Source: Stentor coeruleus (Eukaryota > Ciliophora > Heterotrichea > Heterotrichida > Stentoridae). From it: a stretch of DNA of 21,150 bases. The notes beneath the pieces were generated by a model. The model was not told the DNA's origin. It made no database searches and saw nothing but the letters and a program-made list of their open reading frames with translations. Shown piece after piece: positions 7,901 to 17,654 of the stretch. The stretch is taken from contig MPUH01001201.1 of assembly GCA_001970955.1 (NCBI GenBank), forward strand, positions 1 through 21,150, in the 5' to 3' direction. The position numbers were made by a program, and so were the translations under genes. How positions within the stretch are numbered: the first letter of the stretch is position 1; each line of letters opens with the position of its first letter.

Positions 7901-9436
7901 CTAAACGTTGCTTACTATAAGATAATGAGCAAAACTGATCCACATAAAAATGCAGAAAATCAGTGATGAAACTAAAAAAATCCTAAGAAAGTTTACGTTT
8001 GATAAAAAGTTATCATATTGGCATTTTTCAGGTACTAGAATCTTACTGGCGATTCCAAACATGATAATAAATAAGAACATAAAAACAATATTAAAAGCTC
8101 CTGCTAAAGCAAAAATAATCCCTAGGTCAGTAACAACCATAGGCAAAATAAGAGTCACAAGTAAAATATAAAGTCTTGTGCTAAATATTCTCTGAGGTTC
8201 TACACAGTAGTTTTGAAGTCCATCATAATGCAAAGCTATTATATTGTCAGATACGTTAACTGTAGTCATTGCAAATATTGAAGTTATGTCTGCACAAGGA
8301 AATATGAGGATTATGAACTCTATAAATGCAGTCCATAAAGGACGATCATTAACTGAACCACCATTAGAATAATTATCCCAATTGAGAGTTGATAGTCTTT
8401 CTATGTCTGAGCATCCAAAAACCATACTCAGAGAGAGTGAAACTATTAGTAAAAATGATATTAAAAAAGCAAAGAATAACATTTTTGCTGAATTCTTTTC
8501 TTTGTTTTTCAGAGGCTGCTCGATGTCTGGGATGAGCACATGGAAACCCATTGTGAGGAAGATTACTGGTACTGAAACACCAAATGCATGAAAGTTTGCA
8601 ATAGGGACTGACGAAGAAAATTCTTCATTCGAATTCAGTTCAGTCTGTGTAATCCCAGCCTTTATAGCAGTGACAATCATAATAAGTACTACGATCATTC
8701 TAGTAATACAAACTCCAATCAAATAGTTTTTACTTTCTGTAAAATGCCAAATCAAAGTCATAGCCGAGACAATACTAGCAAAAATGATAATAAAAAATAT
8801 GTACTTATACCTGCATGACCCAGCAAAACTGGGATCATCATAAATATTGCAAGTGTCCATAGGGCCAATTGGTACAAGAGAAGCCATAGATGATGCAAAA
8901 GTTGAAGTGCAGCCAATAAGAAAGACCAGAGAATTAGCTACAATCAAGAAATTGAGTATTTTTTCCATATTTTTCCCAAGAAGCGTTTTGCATATTAGTG
9001 TAAAGTCATATTTGATGTTTTTAAGTATTCGAGGATTAGGATTTATAAGCATCAAGCTTTCGGATGATTCATTTGATGGGATTATATAATGGCTGTGAGA
9101 CATGTTTTTGAAAAGATCTGGTAATGATATGGGGATTATTGTATATCCTCTGACTGAGTATCTGTGAATAATTGGCATTCTACTGAGGACTTGAAGGACG
9201 ATAAAGCCTAAGGATATCATTGATATAAGAGCTAAGAAGGCCAAAGCAGTACTTAGGACCCAACCTGCTTCAGCAAAGCCCCATGGAGCACCAAAAATAG
9301 ACCCACCAACGCAACAGTTCACTGAAATCATCACGCTTTCAAAAAGACTATCGCTTTCAATAACTCCTTCATTGCCTTCTATGATTTCAATTTCTTCTTT
9401 GGTATCAGTGCTCTCATCAAGCTTCTCTTTTTCCAT
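7901..9436 (-). CDS. Amino-acid transporter, AAAP / SLC38 family
   Basis: The 511-aa membrane protein has about eleven predicted helices (roughly 32-52, 57-85, 158-183, 211-230, 239-260, 283-305, 317-340, 367-390, 420-440, 441-461, 482-508). The first helix region, MISVNCCVGGSIFGAPWGFA (36-55), is the N/GxGI-type broken helix of the amino-acid/auxin permease family. Position 291-306 reads VIFLTMGFHVLIPDIE, near the usual TM6-7 F-x-x-H-x-x-x-P element. An acidic cytosolic N-tail (1-30) and a long loop (86-157) fit SLC38 and Avt proteins. These carry neutral or cationic amino acids with H+ or Na+, at the plasma membrane or vacuole; substrate and membrane cannot be read from sequence. The stop is TAG. 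Confidence 0.92.
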   Translation of the reverse strand: MEKEKLDESTDTKEEIEIIEGNEGVIESDSLFESVMISVNCCVGGSIFGAPWGFAEAGWVLSTALAFLALISMISLGFIVLQVLSRMPIIHRYSVRGYTIIPISLPDLFKNMSHSHYIIPSNESSESLMLINPNPRILKNIKYDFTLICKTLLGKNMEKILNFLIVANSLVFLIGCTSTFASSMASLVPIGPMDTCNIYDDPSFAGSCRYKYIFFIIIFASIVSAMTLIWHFTESKNYLIGVCITRMIVVLIMIVTAIKAGITQTELNSNEEFSSSVPIANFHAFGVSVPVIFLTMGFHVLIPDIEQPLKNKEKNSAKMLFFAFLISFLLIVSLSLSMVFGCSDIERLSTLNWDNYSNGGSVNDRPLWTAFIEFIILIFPCADITSIFAMTTVNVSDNIIALHYDGLQNYCVEPQRIFSTRLYILLVTLILPMVVTDLGIIFALAGAFNIVFMFLFIIMFGIASKILVPEKCQYDNFLSNVNFLRIFLVSSLIFCIFMWISFAHYLIVSNV

Positions 9437-10673
9437 TTAGTTAAATATACTCTGTTAACGCATATATCAAAAAATGGGGTAAGCGGCTACCTAATCATAA
9501 CTTAAATAGTAATATTATTGAAAATTATACTATTACCAAAGCCTGATAAAATAATGGCATATCAGAATTTTTTTGTGGTAAAAAAAGAATGTACAAGATA
9601 AGAGAATAAAGAAAAAAAGTTCCACTAAAGTATTCAATAGCATATAAGTACTGAATAAGATTTTAGTAAAAACTTTGATAAAAGCATTCATCAAGTATAA
9701 TTTAAAGAGTATCAAATCTGTGTTCGAGGTTAAATGAGTCAATTAAAGTTTTTGACATGCTTATAGAATTTAACAAATATGTGGATTTAAAGTTTTAGAA
9801 GCTATGATGAAAACAAAGAAGTTACAAACTCAATATAAAAATATATAAGAATGCTATTAATAAGTATATGAAAGACTGCTAAAAGATACCAAAAATGTCG
9901 TGGAAGATGAGCATTCTCATCATTAATCCTTAGAAAACCAATTTATTTTATCTAAAAAATTCCACAACTACACAAACAATCAGCTGCTAATATGATTTAT
10001 GAGTAATCCATAACCAGATTAACCGAAAAAGTCTTTAAAAAAAGTATTCTTATACAAAAAAATTAACCAAAGAATTATAACATAAAAATATGAAAACCTC
10101 TAAACAAGAACCAAAAGTCCTTTTGAAGCATAAGCATAATATTTTAATTGGTGCAACTAATTCTTTAAGATTAGAGGTTAAGTAATAATACGCTGTATTG
10201 GTTATTTACAGAAAGGATTAAAGTCTGAAAGGCTTATAGAAAACCTCTTAAAACTGGCCGCATAAAATTATTCGGAAAAAAATAATTCTGTCTTGTCTCT
10301 TAAAACTTATTCAAGAGCACACTGTTATAATAGTATATTTTTTGTATAGTAGAAAAAATAATTAAGGGTATTAGACGAGTATGCGAGATAATAGCTATAA
10401 TAATTTTAAAGTTTTTTATATATATAGCTTAATTTTTAGGTATAAATTGATTTAAAGGCCCTTTCCAATAGACTAATTTGCATAAGAAATCCTATTAAAA
10501 CCTTGAAAATCTAAACTATAAATAATTTTATAAAAAATACTCATAAAATAGGATATTATCGCATAATACCCAAATCCCATATTTCATTAAATATTACTAG
10601 CATTAAAACTACTCCTGAAAACTCTCTAATAAATATTTTTCCTAAAAGCCAACATGATTTAAGATAGTTTATT
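9437..10673. other. AT-rich intergenic region without recognised gene
   Basis: Spacer between the transporter's 5' end and the 3' end of the helical-repeat gene, both minus strand. It must contain the transporter promoter. Several protein-like frames appear if TAA and TAG are ignored, for example 9783-10010 and 10090-10500, but their stop density is what random AT-rich DNA gives. A minus-strand hydrophobic frame at 9533-9742 lacks an ATG start and is low complexity. Confidence 0.6.
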
Positions 10674-11831
10674 CTAATTTTCTATAAGCTGATATTTCTT
10701 AATAATATCAATTTCCTTTTTGAAGCGTGAATAAAATATTGGCAAACGATCATTCTTAATACCCTTCAAAAGGCTATCGATTAATGCTGACTTGGGCTGA
10801 ACTCCATTTTCAATCATCACAGCAAGGATTTTAATCGAATATTCATGAACCACTATATCTGAAAAGTGTGATTTCGATCTACCCCAAATAATAGGGAATT
10901 TTTCAATTATTTTCTCAGAAAAAAAAGCAAAATAACTATTTTGATCATTCCCATAAACATTCTTATATTCTTTGACTAAATCAAATACGTTTTTTATAGT
11001 AATGGTATGTATATTCTCTAAAATCATACTGTTTATTTTTGATGTATACTTACCATCTGCTTTAAGCTTAATAAAAGTTTTCAAAATGTAAATCAAGTAA
11101 GTAATATTGAAATCATCCAATTTAGTCATGCAATGCTGAACAAAAACTTCAATAATTTCAGGTTTTATATTATTCATTTTCATAAAGCTTAAACTCAATT
11201 TAGCTAGATCTCTATTCTCAGCATTATCAATCTCATCTAAAGCATTTTGGAGGAGTTTTTCATAGAGTAGTTCGGTTCCAGAATTAGTAATTAAAAACGA
11301 ATTGAGGAGCATTCTAATTTCAGGATAAGTGTAAAAATGGCCTTTTGAATAAACCTTTTCCATAATGCATTCTTCTAACTTCTGCCATAGTTTAAGATTT
11401 TTATTTTTATTTGAACCAAAACCCCTGGCGCATTCAAATAGTTGTCTTTGATTCAAATTATGTATATGCTTATCTATGCACACTTTTTCAAGCTCTTCCC
11501 ATAAAGTTGCTGACCTTATTTTAGAAGAGTTTAAAAAGAAGACCATATGACTGAAATCTTGAATCTTCAAACTTTTAATGATCGGAGAGATTTTTTCAAA
11601 TGATTTTAATAGTAAAAGTTTGCTCTCCTGTGGTATTTCATATTTGTATTCTTTCGATATGGTAAAGTATGAGTTTATGATCTCATTTGAGCGCTCTACT
11701 GTGAAGAGATCTGGATTGTTGATGTTTTCAAAGGCTTGATCAATAGAGAGTTGAGGAAAAACAAACCTTGCCCTGGCATGGTATTTAGATTTAGAGCTTG
11801 TGGCTAAAAACTTAAACCAACGCCTAAGCAT
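10674..11831 (-). CDS. Predicted mitochondrial helical-repeat protein
   Basis: The 385-aa product begins MLRRWFKFLATSSKSKYHAR, an Arg/Lys/Ser-rich, acid-free segment typical of a mitochondrial presequence. The rest is all-helical with loosely repeated units of about 36-40 residues. Two of them show an S-x(n)-LWEELE / LWQKLE signature (113-118 and about 147-152), followed by L-x-x-R/P-x-x-x-x-L-L helices. This resembles FASTK-like and octotricopeptide-type RNA-binding repeat proteins of mitochondria. I see no C-terminal RAP domain, so this is a structural analogy and not a family call. Such proteins in other eukaryotes act in mitochondrial RNA processing or ribosome assembly. It starts only 14 bp after the stop of the upstream gene on the same strand. 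The stop is TAG. Confidence 0.72.
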   Translation of the reverse strand: MLRRWFKFLATSSKSKYHARARFVFPQLSIDQAFENINNPDLFTVERSNEIINSYFTISKEYKYEIPQESKLLLLKSFEKISPIIKSLKIQDFSHMVFFLNSSKIRSATLWEELEKVCIDKHIHNLNQRQLFECARGFGSNKNKNLKLWQKLEECIMEKVYSKGHFYTYPEIRMLLNSFLITNSGTELLYEKLLQNALDEIDNAENRDLAKLSLSFMKMNNIKPEIIEVFVQHCMTKLDDFNITYLIYILKTFIKLKADGKYTSKINSMILENIHTITIKNVFDLVKEYKNVYGNDQNSYFAFFSEKIIEKFPIIWGRSKSHFSDIVVHEYSIKILAVMIENGVQPKSALIDSLLKGIKNDRLPIFYSRFKKEIDIIKKYQLIEN

Positions 11832-11845
11832 TTTTTATTACAAAA

Positions 11846-12586
11846 TTACAGGCTAAAAAATGATCGGGCAATCCGTGACTGCTCGTTGATTATATTTTTG
11901 TTTATGCTAAACAATTTGTTAAGTAAACCTTCGTATTGGTGATTGTCAAGCTTCTGGTCAGTCTCACGCCGACGGAGGATTTTTTGTAAACGAATTGACT
12001 GGCTATAGAACTCTGAAAGAGAGTTTTCGGTACTGAGAAGAAGCTGGTCGCTACTTTCTTGGGTTGAAGAGAAATGGAGGTGGGATTTGGGGAAGACTTG
12101 AGACGATTGGGACATATTGTATTTTAATGGACCTTTTTCTGTTTTGTATATGAGTGTATAGTTTTTTAGTCGCTTTATGTTGTATTCTAAATCTTGAGGA
12201 TGCTGTTTCGAGCTGAGCTTTATAAGGATGGGGTTGTTTATTGGTAGAAGCTTTTTCTCTTCTTTGATTACATTTGAACGAAGACGATTTGCTGCTATTA
12301 CAGAGTTCACAGCTTTGTTCATGACGGTTGTCATTGATCTGCTTATTTTAGGCAATTTTACCTGTTGATTTAGTGATAATAAAGGTCTTTTTGGTTTTTC
12401 TGATGGTTTTGCTTCATGTGTTAAGTTTTTGTATTTTTTATTTCTTTTAGGTTTTTGAGGGATTCTTTTTGGAGGTGTTTGGGCTTCACTATTCATGAAC
12501 AGACTGAAAGAAGTTGAAGTATCAGGTAAGTCAATGTCAAGGACTTCTGAAGCAAAACTTTGATAACTTTTAATTGTATGGTCCAT
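11846..12586 (-). CDS. Unknown basic, mostly disordered protein
   Basis: The start is taken at the ATG whose complement is at 12584-12586 (MDHTIKSYQ...); the slightly longer frame begins with TTG and is not used. The 246-aa product is Lys/Ser/Gln-rich. Residues about 37-70 are a Pro/Lys-rich tract (PPKRIPQKPKRNKK, then KPSEKPKRP) that could serve as a nuclear signal or a microtubule- or nucleic-acid-binding tail. The C-terminal third (about 185-245) is probably helical, with LQKILRRRETDQKL. No family is recognised. It is divergent from the Rrp5-like gene across 501 bp and sits 14 bp upstream of the helical-repeat gene. The stop is TAA. Confidence 0.7.
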   Translation of the reverse strand: MDHTIKSYQSFASEVLDIDLPDTSTSFSLFMNSEAQTPPKRIPQKPKRNKKYKNLTHEAKPSEKPKRPLLSLNQQVKLPKISRSMTTVMNKAVNSVIAANRLRSNVIKEEKKLLPINNPILIKLSSKQHPQDLEYNIKRLKNYTLIYKTEKGPLKYNMSQSSQVFPKSHLHFSSTQESSDQLLLSTENSLSEFYSQSIRLQKILRRRETDQKLDNHQYEGLLNKLFSINKNIINEQSRIARSFFSL

Positions 12587-13087
12587 ACGCAAAATATTAC
12601 GAAACTCAAATAGCTAGAGTTTTACACTAAAGAACTAGTATCATATGCTAATTATAAGAAAACTTTAGAAACCAGTTCAATTAATTATTTTAATATATAA
12701 ACATTAATACCTATTGTCTTATTTTGTTTATAAATGTTTGTGGTTTACTTCTTTCTAAGATAATATTAGATTAAAATGAATAACTTACTACTTTTATTAA
12801 CAGTCTTATTATTTTTGCAAAATATAATTATTGTATTTTATATAGCATTATACTCATTGAATTTCTTTATACTTGTAATAAGTATATTGAATTTTTGTAA
12901 AGATTCAAAATTTAACTTATATTATATTACTCACATAAGTTTTTAATTAAATACTATTTATAGCATCTCGATTACCTGAAAACTATTTTAGATTATTAAA
13001 CTAATATCATTACTGTCAATTAATATATAATTAACATTTGATATATTTCAAAGTACAATTAAATCTTCTAAAAAATCCACTATAAAA
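12587..13087. promoter_or_regulatory. Divergent spacer between the unknown basic protein and the Rrp5-like gene
   Basis: Extremely AT-rich 501-bp stretch with start codons facing outward on both sides, so it should hold both promoters. A TATAAAAATG string sits directly at the Rrp5-like start. No earlier Rrp5 domain is encoded here: all frames are closed by frequent stops. Confidence 0.5.
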
Positions 13088-13897
13088 ATGTTTAAGCTTC
13101 TTAAAGCTGAAAAAAGAATCAGGAAAAAAGAACTTTCACAGTCCTTAGCTCCAAATTCTTATAAAAGCTTTGAGAAAGCACTTCTCTCATCACCTAACTC
13201 CTCCTTTCTATGGATCAAATACGCAGCCTTTTCTTTAGACACTTCCGGCTATGAAAAATCTAAAGAAATCCTTCTAAAAGCATTAGGCACAATAGTCCAG
13301 ACTGAAGAACGTGAAAAACTTAACATTTTCTTAGCCCTCATGAATCTAGAGTCATCTTATGGAAATGAAGAGAGCTTCGAAAAAGCTACTGAATGGGCTT
13401 TATCAGTAAACGATCATGAAAAAATACTCAAACACAAAGCTTTAAAGCTACTACAAAAAGGGAAACTTGAAGATTGTGAAAACACTTTACGATACATATG
13501 TAAAAAGTACTCAAAAAACATTGAAAACTGGGAAAATATCTTAAGATTTTATATGAAAGATATAGTCGATAATGATAAGTTTGATGAAATCTCAAGACGA
13601 GCAGAACAAGCTTTGAAAGATTCAGTAGAAATACGAAAACGCATTGGAGTGCTTGAATATCAGCATGGATCAAGTGAAAAAGCTAGGACAATATTCGAGA
13701 ATTTGCTTAGTGAAAAACCGAAAAGGTCTGATATTTGGCTTGTGTATCTGAATTTTGAAGAGAAAACTAGTGGAGTTGAGCAAGTTAGGGATTTATATGA
13801 AAGGGTTATGTCAGTGAAATTCAGCTCGAAAGTTAGAAGCATGTTTGAAAATAAAAAAGAAATGTATGAGCATGGAAGAAAACATAAAGATAGATAA
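13088..13897 (+). CDS. RRP5: Rrp5/PDCD11-like C-terminal HAT/TPR domain as a separate protein
   Basis: Rrp5 is a pre-ribosomal factor for both subunits in the nucleolus, normally about 1,700-1,870 aa, with about twelve S1 domains followed by a C-terminal helical HAT/TPR array. The 269 residues here match only that array. FEKALLSSPNSSFLWIKYAA (28-47) is the family's most conserved entry, then EEREKLNIFLALMNLESSYG (73-92), then KARTIFENLLSEKPKRSDIW (198-217), then VRDLYERVMSVKFSSKV (233-249). A short basic segment (MFKLLKAEKRIRKKE) precedes the repeats. No S1 domain is encoded upstream, where the DNA is stop-rich, so this is a stand-alone gene and not a truncated ORF. It appears intact from ATG to TAA. 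The S1 half is expected elsewhere in the genome. Confidence 0.9.
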   Translation: MFKLLKAEKRIRKKELSQSLAPNSYKSFEKALLSSPNSSFLWIKYAAFSLDTSGYEKSKEILLKALGTIVQTEEREKLNIFLALMNLESSYGNEESFEKATEWALSVNDHEKILKHKALKLLQKGKLEDCENTLRYICKKYSKNIENWENILRFYMKDIVDNDKFDEISRRAEQALKDSVEIRKRIGVLEYQHGSSEKARTIFENLLSEKPKRSDIWLVYLNFEEKTSGVEQVRDLYERVMSVKFSSKVRSMFENKKEMYEHGRKHKDR

Positions 13898-14314
13898 TGT
13901 ACGTAAAAATAACTATAGATAATATTTAGTATTTTTTTATTAAAGTCTTTGAGGATATAGAATATTTAATAGGTTTTATGTAAAGCTTAAATAGGATATA
14001 TTCATAGTAATTGTAAATTCTATATCTTTGGCAATTGGGATAGTTTAAGTTAATTTCTTAATAAGTTTTTTGTTTAGGTATTTTGATATCCTAATAAAAG
14101 CATTAACTATCATTTCGTAGTGGAATATAAAGTCAGCCTCATTTTAATTTTGCATAGCAGATTGGATTTCTATATGCTGAATTTTTGGCAATTCCCTTGA
14201 AAATTGTGTTTGTTTTGACTCTTAGCTGCAAATCCCTTAATTAATACATAAAGGAATACAATATTAAAATAAAATTGTTTTAATGCCAATCGAAATTTCA
14301 GCTAAGATTAAACA
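13898..14314. other. AT-rich spacer between convergent units
   Basis: Lies between the 3' end of the Rrp5-like gene (+) and the 3' end of the minus-strand coding remnant. Only stop-rich frames were found, with no RNA gene or repeat. Confidence 0.6.
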
Positions 14315-14634
14315 TTAAATATTTTGAATTAATTGCGAACGTAAATTATAATGCGCAACCTGCATTTCATATAATTTTAATGATCTGACAAGTTCTTCTA
14401 GGCTTAAAAGCTTGCCTTTAAGAGAATCTGAATCTATATCACTTATGCCTGTAGTTGAATTAATAAAATTTATTTATCTCCAGCAGCGATCTTCAAAAGT
14501 TGATGCCTTTGGAAGTCGCTTGAATTTTTTATTTTATAATAAGACTTAAATTTCTGTTTGATAATTATAGCTAGTAATGAAAAAATTATAAATTTAATAA
14601 AATATATTTTATGATTTTCTAGCACATATAAATA
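14315..14634 (-). pseudogene. Frameshifted coding remnant or frameshifted small gene
   Basis: On the minus strand, one frame open from 14634 reads ...NSSDFQRHQLLKIAAGDK and stops at TAA (14470-14472). Immediately after, the frame one base back reads INFINSTTGISDIDSDSLKG, continues with a helical LLSLEELVRSLKLYEMQVAH segment, and ends LRSQLIQNI at TAA (14315-14317). GC by codon position in the second part is about 40/30/19 percent by hand count, as in the real genes, so it is or was coding. No GT...AG intron of 15-16 nt links the frames. One missing base in the assembly, a mutated gene, or ribosomal frameshifting at GAT-AAA-TAA would each explain it. No ATG was found upstream before the acyltransferase gene. 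The C-terminal part may form a coiled coil. Family not recognised. Confidence 0.5.
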
Positions 14635-14678
14635 CTAAATCAAAGATTTATTAACTAAATTCTTATAAATATACTAAA

Positions 14679-16580
14679 CTAATGCTTTCGCGAAAAGAGC
14701 ACTTTCTCTAATGCAATGAATGGACTTTCTAAGGACAAAGTTAAAAAGGTAGCTGTCATAATACTCCAAAAAGCCATTGTGAAAAATGGGTACCAAATAA
14801 TTAAATCCTGCATATAAGGGGCTTGGTTTTTATTATAAATCCAAAAGTAAATAAGCAAAGGATGGACAAGATAATATGAAAATGAAATTTTAGCAGCAAT
14901 AGCAAAGTACTTATTAGAAAGAAAATTTTTCACAAAACCTCCAAATCCTTCAATCATAGGAACAATACATAGCATAAACCCAATGCAAAACAGAAAATGC
15001 TCAAAACCTAGAAACATACTTCTCTCAGCCTTACTCCAAATTTCAGGGCCATCTTCTTCAATTTTATAAGGAGCAATAGTTACCCAAATCATAAGAAACA
15101 TACCTAAAATATAAGCAAAGTACCTCAGATATTTGATTTTTACCCAAGATATTAAAATTATTTCGAATTTAGAAATCCTGTCTATTCTTCTAACTGGAGA
15201 TATTAATGAAGTTCCTTTTCCTTGAAGCTCAATGTCTGTGTTTTGGGTTTTGGCAGTAGCATCGCAATAGCCTCGGTAAACAAAACCTAAAAATATTCCT
15301 AATAAAAATGCTCCTATACGGAAATAAGGTTTTATATATGAATGAGTAAATTGGAAGTTGTTTAAAAGTCCATAGATTGCACTTGGGCTGAAGTCATTTT
15401 CACTTGAAATTATTATTATAGTAATAATATTCGCTATAATCATAACTAAAAGTGCAATATACCCATAAAATTTGTTTTTATAATGAAGTATTAGTATCAA
15501 AGGAGAAAGGATATAAAACTGCATATCATTAGAAATATACCAACCCCAGCCCATACATGCTTGACTACCAAAAGGGTATAAATTGCTAATGAACAAAGGT
15601 ACAGTCCACCAATAATTAGTGCAAATATCACGGCACATATATTCTTTTGCAGGCCACATTGAGCTTGAGCCTATATATGGGAAAACATTCAAGAAAAGCA
15701 TATAAACAAAATAATAAACAGGGCATATTCTTATAAGTCTATGGACAATAAAAAGCCCCCAACTCATTTTACCATTTCGCTTATGCATTTCATTCATTGC
15801 GAAAAACGATAAAAAGAACCCAGTAAGTAAAAAAAATACATCTACTGAATAAAGAGCGTAATAAATATATCTACGTTTGAGACCTTTTGGGAAGTCCAAT
15901 GCTGTTGCAGGGTTAGCTATAGGTGAGCTTAGTGTAAAAACATAGCAATGGCCTAAGGATATCAATGCCATAGAAAGAACTCGAATTCCATTAAAAGCCT
16001 GAAAGTTTGATGATGACTCAGGGAAGGTAAATAGCTTGGAGAAATTCCTTGGCATTGAAAAACATATTAAAATCGATGAAAGATAAGTCAAGCTATTGTT
16101 TGGGTCTTCTTGAAATTTTTTATCAACATAGCTTCCTAAGGATAAAATTATAAGTAGTAAAATAATCACAATTATGCTTATTATCGCAGACCAGGAATAT
16201 GATCGATTGTTGAATGCTTTTACATCTTGAACATCCAGATCTTCGCTTTTCATAAATTCTTCAACTTTTGGATGAGCTTTGATAACTTCAACTAGAGAAT
16301 ATTTATAGTCTTCTGCTTCACAAGATTTTGGTCCACATATGCCAAAAGTTATGACAATCGGGCCAACTTTAGCGATAAGCAAAATATATCTGGCGTTTTC
16401 TAAATCATTACATTCTTCATATTTGCCTAGATCATTAATGTCTCTTCCTGAGTAATAAAGCATCTTTGCTATTTCTTGATTGTTGTCTTGAGTTAGTGTT
16501 TGTAAATCTGATTTACATTTTTCTAAATCCCCTTTGACTGTAAACCCTAAAATACCAATCAAGATTAAGCAAAGAACCAT
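14679..16580 (-). CDS. NRF-6-like membrane acyltransferase (acyltransferase 3 family)
   Basis: The 633-aa protein has the full architecture of the nose-resistant-to-fluoxetine family. It has a signal peptide (about 1-16), then an extracellular or lumenal NRF domain (about 18-122) with paired Cys at 22, 57, 82 and 87, including GICGPKSC (80-87). A first membrane helix (129-149) follows. The acyltransferase-3 region from about 196 has FNGIRVLSMALISLGH with candidate catalytic His211, VDVFFLLTGFFLSF (246-259), and HRLIRICP (280-287), the family's R-x-x-R-x-x-P element. About ten further membrane helices reach the C-terminus. Members move acyl groups across membranes; in worms they affect lipid and drug transport, but the substrate here is unknown. 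The gene is divergent from the receptor-RGS gene. The stop is TAG, two codons after a basic RKH tail. Confidence 0.93.
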   Translation of the reverse strand: MVLCLILIGILGFTVKGDLEKCKSDLQTLTQDNNQEIAKMLYYSGRDINDLGKYEECNDLENARYILLIAKVGPIVITFGICGPKSCEAEDYKYSLVEVIKAHPKVEEFMKSEDLDVQDVKAFNNRSYSWSAIISIIVIILLLIILSLGSYVDKKFQEDPNNSLTYLSSILICFSMPRNFSKLFTFPESSSNFQAFNGIRVLSMALISLGHCYVFTLSSPIANPATALDFPKGLKRRYIYYALYSVDVFFLLTGFFLSFFAMNEMHKRNGKMSWGLFIVHRLIRICPVYYFVYMLFLNVFPYIGSSSMWPAKEYMCRDICTNYWWTVPLFISNLYPFGSQACMGWGWYISNDMQFYILSPLILILHYKNKFYGYIALLVMIIANIITIIIISSENDFSPSAIYGLLNNFQFTHSYIKPYFRIGAFLLGIFLGFVYRGYCDATAKTQNTDIELQGKGTSLISPVRRIDRISKFEIILISWVKIKYLRYFAYILGMFLMIWVTIAPYKIEEDGPEIWSKAERSMFLGFEHFLFCIGFMLCIVPMIEGFGGFVKNFLSNKYFAIAAKISFSYYLVHPLLIYFWIYNKNQAPYMQDLIIWYPFFTMAFWSIMTATFLTLSLESPFIALEKVLFSRKH

Positions 16581-17654
16581 TTATATGATAAAAGTTAATG
16601 GAGATGTAAAGTTGATATTTTTATTCTAAAGGTTTGATTTAGAAATATAATTTTAGAATTGTGTTTTTTAGATTTAATTTGTGGATAAGGTGTTTAAGAT
16701 TGTTGTATTTTATGAATAATACTAGATAAAATATGCATAGGCATTTTATTAAAGATTATTAATTTGAATTAAATTTCTAAGGAAAATAAAGTGTCGAAAA
16801 GGGATTATCGTACATTACAGTTATAAAAATCATCTATATTTTATGATAAAAGGGAATATCTGTAAGTAAATACTTAGAAGATATCATTTAGCTGATTTTT
16901 TTTTTAAAGTTATAAATTCTTGTCACTTTAATTAAATAGTTAGATATGGATAAATCTTATTTCAGCTAGGAATTTGGAATTATGCAGGCTTTATTTTTAG
17001 AAGATTTTTATAAACTAAAATCATATATTTTATTTCTTTATAGAGTTTTTAATTAAATTTTTAATGGAAAATAAGAGTCGTGAAAACCAGTTTGCACTAT
17101 GACCAAAAGAATAAAAAACTGTTAATATAACTATATTATGTATTATAAATTTTCATTTTAATAGCTAAAATCTATTCTAAAATTGCATCTTCATTTTCAA
17201 ATCTTATTTTTTCTATATGTTCATCTTTCTAATAACTATATGCTTTTAAATAATTCTCAATATATAAACTCAGCGAATATTTATATAAATCATAAATAAT
17301 ACTTATTTAAAATTTCAGTAACCAAAATTTAACTACTTTGTGAATAAATATATATTTATTGAAACAACCAAATTCTTTTATTTTGATTCAAAAACAGCAT
17401 AAGCTTTTACAACATAAAAATTCATTTGATTTTACTAAAAATATACCAAAACCAATCGCTCTCAATAATTTATAGCAAATATTTAAATACAAAGGATTAT
17501 TTACTACAATCATGCAATGCCAATATATCATCACACATTTATTATACTTTTATGCTTTCTACAATATAGATGACTTATTTCTCAGACAATTATTCTCAGC
17601 TTTTAAACTTTCAATTATAATTTTAATTTAGGAAATAATCATAAAATATATAAT
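16581..17654. promoter_or_regulatory. Divergent AT-rich spacer
   Basis: 1,074 bp between two outward-facing start codons (acyltransferase and receptor-RGS), so both promoters should be here. No tRNA, repeat or coding-like stretch was seen, and no specific promoter motif can be supported. Confidence 0.5.

Noticed and set aside
9721-9731. TGTTCGAGGTTAA as a possible tRNA B box
   Set aside because: No matching A box, acceptor stem or cloverleaf could be folded around it. No tRNA gene was found in the window.
9533-9742. Minus-strand 69-codon hydrophobic frame
   Set aside because: It would start at TTG, is Phe/Leu low complexity and lacks coding composition.
9783-10500. Further protein-like frames (9783-10010 and from ATG 10090) if TAA/TAG are read as Gln
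   Set aside because: In the run from 10090, about ten TAA/TAG codons occur in about 140, close to the random expectation for such AT-rich DNA. Recoding makes almost any AT-rich frame look like a Lys/Asn/Gln-rich protein.
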